Assembly: GCF_030209375.1 (NCBI RefSeq)
Contig: NZ_JARVSC010000004.1
Span: forward strand, 1-64,000
Direction: 5' to 3'
DNA: 64,000 nt
Origin: Plantibacter sp. ME-Dv--P-122b
Lineage (GTDB): Bacteria > Actinomycetota > Actinomycetes > Actinomycetales > Microbacteriaceae
Part shown: piece after piece, positions 62,567 through 64,000 of the stretch
Layout of the letters: each line of letters starts with the position of its first letter
How positions within the stretch are numbered: the first letter of the stretch is position 1
Notes under the pieces: model-generated
Database searches by the model: none
The model's input: the letters and a program-made list of their open reading frames with translations, nothing else
What the model was told of the DNA's origin: nothing
Made by a program: the position numbers and the translations under genes

Positions 62567-64000
62567 CGGGTCTCTCCTGTCAGGTTCGTCGCGAGTGCCG
62601 GTCGGGCGGGACCCTCGTCGAGGATCGCGCCGAGCAGCGACTGCGTGTACGGGTGTTGCGCGTGGTTGAAGATCGAGCGCACCGGCCCGGTCTCCACGAT
62701 GAGGCCGTTCTGCATGACCGAGACACGGTCGCAGAGGTCGGCGACCACACCGAAGTTGTGCGTCACGAGGAGCATCGCCATGTGGCGCTCCGCCTGGAGG
62801 TCGCGCAGCAGGTCGAGGACCTCCGCCTGGACGGTCACGTCGAGGGCGGTGGTGGGCTCGTCGGCGATGATGATGTCCGGGTCCGTGGAGACGGCGCCGG
62901 CGATGAGCACGCGCTGCGCCATACCGCCCGAGACCTCGTGCGGGAACGCGGCGAAGGTGCGCTTGGGGTTCGGGATGCCGACCCGCTCGAGCAGGGCGAG
63001 CGCCTTGTCCGTCGCCTCCTTCTTACTCAGGCCGAGGGTGACGCGCAGGGGTTCGACGAGCTGGCTGCCGATCGTGAACGCCGGGTCGAGGTTCGACATC
63101 GGCTCCTGCGGGATGTAGCCGATGCGCTTGCCGCGGATGGCCGTGTACTCGCGCTCCCCGAGGGTGTCGAGCCGGGTGCCCTCGTAGCGGATCGTGCCGT
63201 CGGTGACCCGCCCGCCGCGCGGCAGGAGCCCGAGGACACCCCACGCGGTCTGGGTCTTGCCCGAGCCGGACTCGCCGATGAGGCCGTGGACCTCGCCCTT
63301 GCGGATGTCGAGGTCGACGCCGTGGACGACCTCGGTGACCCGGCCGCCCTCCTGGTCGTAGCCGACGCGGAGGTCGCGGACGCTGAGGACGAGCTCCTCG
63401 GCGCGGACGGCGGCGCGCGCGTCGTCGTCGTGGCGGATGGGCGGGACGCCGACGATCTCGTCCTCGCTGATCCCGGAGGTGCTGATCGACTGCGTGACGA
63501 TCGTGTTCGAGCCCGTCTTCGACATCGTCACGATCTTGCGACGGCGCCGACGGACGGACACGGTGCGCTCGAGCTCGTCACGCATCGCGTTGGCGAGCAG
63601 GGTGAGCGCGATGCAGGTGAGCGCGATCGCGAGCGACGGCCACACCATGAGGATCGGTGCCTTGTAGATGTTCGTGAAGCCGTCGTTGAGCATCGACCCC
63701 CAGGTCGGCACGGACAGGTCGCCGAGACCGAGGAACTCGAGGCCGGACTGGATCGCGATGGCGATGCCCGCGATGATCGCCGACTGGATGATGATCGGCG
63801 CGCGGACGACGGAGAGGATGTGCTTGCCGATGATGCGCGGGTCGCTGAGGCCGGAGACCCGGGCGGCGTCGACGTAGAGCTCCGAGCGCACGGCCGTGAC
63901 CGCCGCGTACACGAGCCGGAAGTAGGAGGGCGAGAGCAGGATGCCGAAGATCGCCATCGAGATCCAGACCGACGGGCCGAGGACGGCACGGGCGGCGAGG
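62563..64000 (-). CDS. ABC transporter permease-ATPase fusion (DppC-DppD type), 5' end outside the window
   Basis: This is a partial gene (about 478 residues visible) that remains open at the window edge. The first 160 residues are the end of a DppC-type permease, with the EAA loop YVDAARVSGLSDPRIIGKHI and two or three helices. After a linker (about 160-215) comes a DppD-type ATPase with Walker A GLIGESGSGKTQT, signature VSGGMAQRV and Walker B IIIADEPTTALD. Fusing membrane and ATPase domains is known in this transporter class. With the OppF gene downstream it forms one importer; the binding protein and second permease lie beyond the window. Confidence 0.9.
   Translation of the reverse strand, partial: LAARAVLGPSVWISMAIFGILLSPSYFRLVYAAVTAVRSELYVDAARVSGLSDPRIIGKHILSVVRAPIIIQSAIIAGIAIAIQSGLEFLGLGDLSVPTWGSMLNDGFTNIYKAPILMVWPSLAIALTCIALTLLANAMRDELERTVSVRRRRRKIVTMSKTGSNTIVTQSISTSGISEDEIVGVPPIRHDDDARAAVRAEELVLSVRDLRVGYDQEGGRVTEVVHGVDLDIRKGEVHGLIGESGSGKTQTAWGVLGLLPRGGRVTDGTIRYEGTRLDTLGEREYTAIRGKRIGYIPQEPMSNLDPAFTIGSQLVEPLRVTLGLSKKEATDKALALLERVGIPNPKRTFAAFPHEVSGGMAQRVLIAGAVSTDPDIIIADEPTTALDVTVQAEVLDLLRDLQAERHMAMLLVTHNFGVVADLCDRVSVMQNGLIVETGPVRSIFNHAQHPYTQSLLGAILDEGPARPALATNLTGETR

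Overview
This window is a 64 kb chromosomal segment of a high-GC actinobacterium. A Microbacteriaceae-type organism (Plantibacter/Curtobacterium/Clavibacter relatives) fits best. Supporting signs are a NucS mismatch endonuclease, single-chain GlyS, many GTG starts, actinobacterial leaderless-promoter geometry and carbohydrate ABC importers without their own ATPase. I see no rRNA, tRNA, CRISPR array, IS element or phage gene. The genus is inference.

Layout. 1-7.1 kb: a divergent catabolic cluster. It holds an IclR regulator and a PfkB sugar-acid kinase on the minus strand, and a fold-III PLP enzyme, a KDPG-type aldolase, an N-acyl-D-amino-acid deacylase and a GntP permease on the plus strand. 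Together they could take N-acetyl-D-glucosaminate to pyruvate and glyceraldehyde-3-phosphate. 7.2-12.2 kb: nucS, an MFS permease, a LacI regulator with a perfect 20-bp palindrome, an M20 amidohydrolase and a YbjQ protein. 12.3-16.1 kb: an ABC-2 exporter coupled to a NarL-type two-component system. 16.3-25.2 kb: a lipoprotein, a MATE exporter, a DedA/rhomboid-like/DUF2156 fusion, an M13 metallopeptidase and argG. 25.5-30.4 kb: a methyltransferase, PepA, a DUF4259-like protein and an AbiE-type toxin-antitoxin pair. 30.5-38.1 kb: a LacI-controlled ABC sugar importer with two Gfo/Idh/MocA oxidoreductases and a ThuA-like protein. 38.1-42.4 kb: a small membrane protein, a membrane-anchored esterase, glyS and a dienelactone hydrolase.

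42.5-51.8 kb is a compact biosynthetic locus. One protein carries KS, AT, ACP and an alpha-oxoamine synthase domain, followed by an MMPL exporter, a nitroreductase-like flavoprotein, an Sfp-type phosphopantetheinyl transferase and a DUF2087 protein. This predicts a self-contained route to an alpha-aminoketone-derived metabolite. 52-64 kb is a minus-strand glycan locus: GH20 hexosaminidase, an amidohydrolase fragment, a DUF5060-type glycosidase, GH78 rhamnosidase, GH3 glucosidase and Opp-type ABC components, running off the window end.

Two loci 52 kb apart are tied together by a shared operator-like sequence. The divergent promoter of the first cluster (1897-1924) and the leader of the GH20 transcript (54102-54129) carry nearly the same 28-nt element. 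The first gene of the GH20 transcript is a remnant of the same deacylase family that occurs in the first cluster. Dispersed repeats are prominent: five CTCAGGA...TCCTGAG palindromes, four TTCGACARGCTCAG arrays and a 15-bp inverted repeat at an operon junction.
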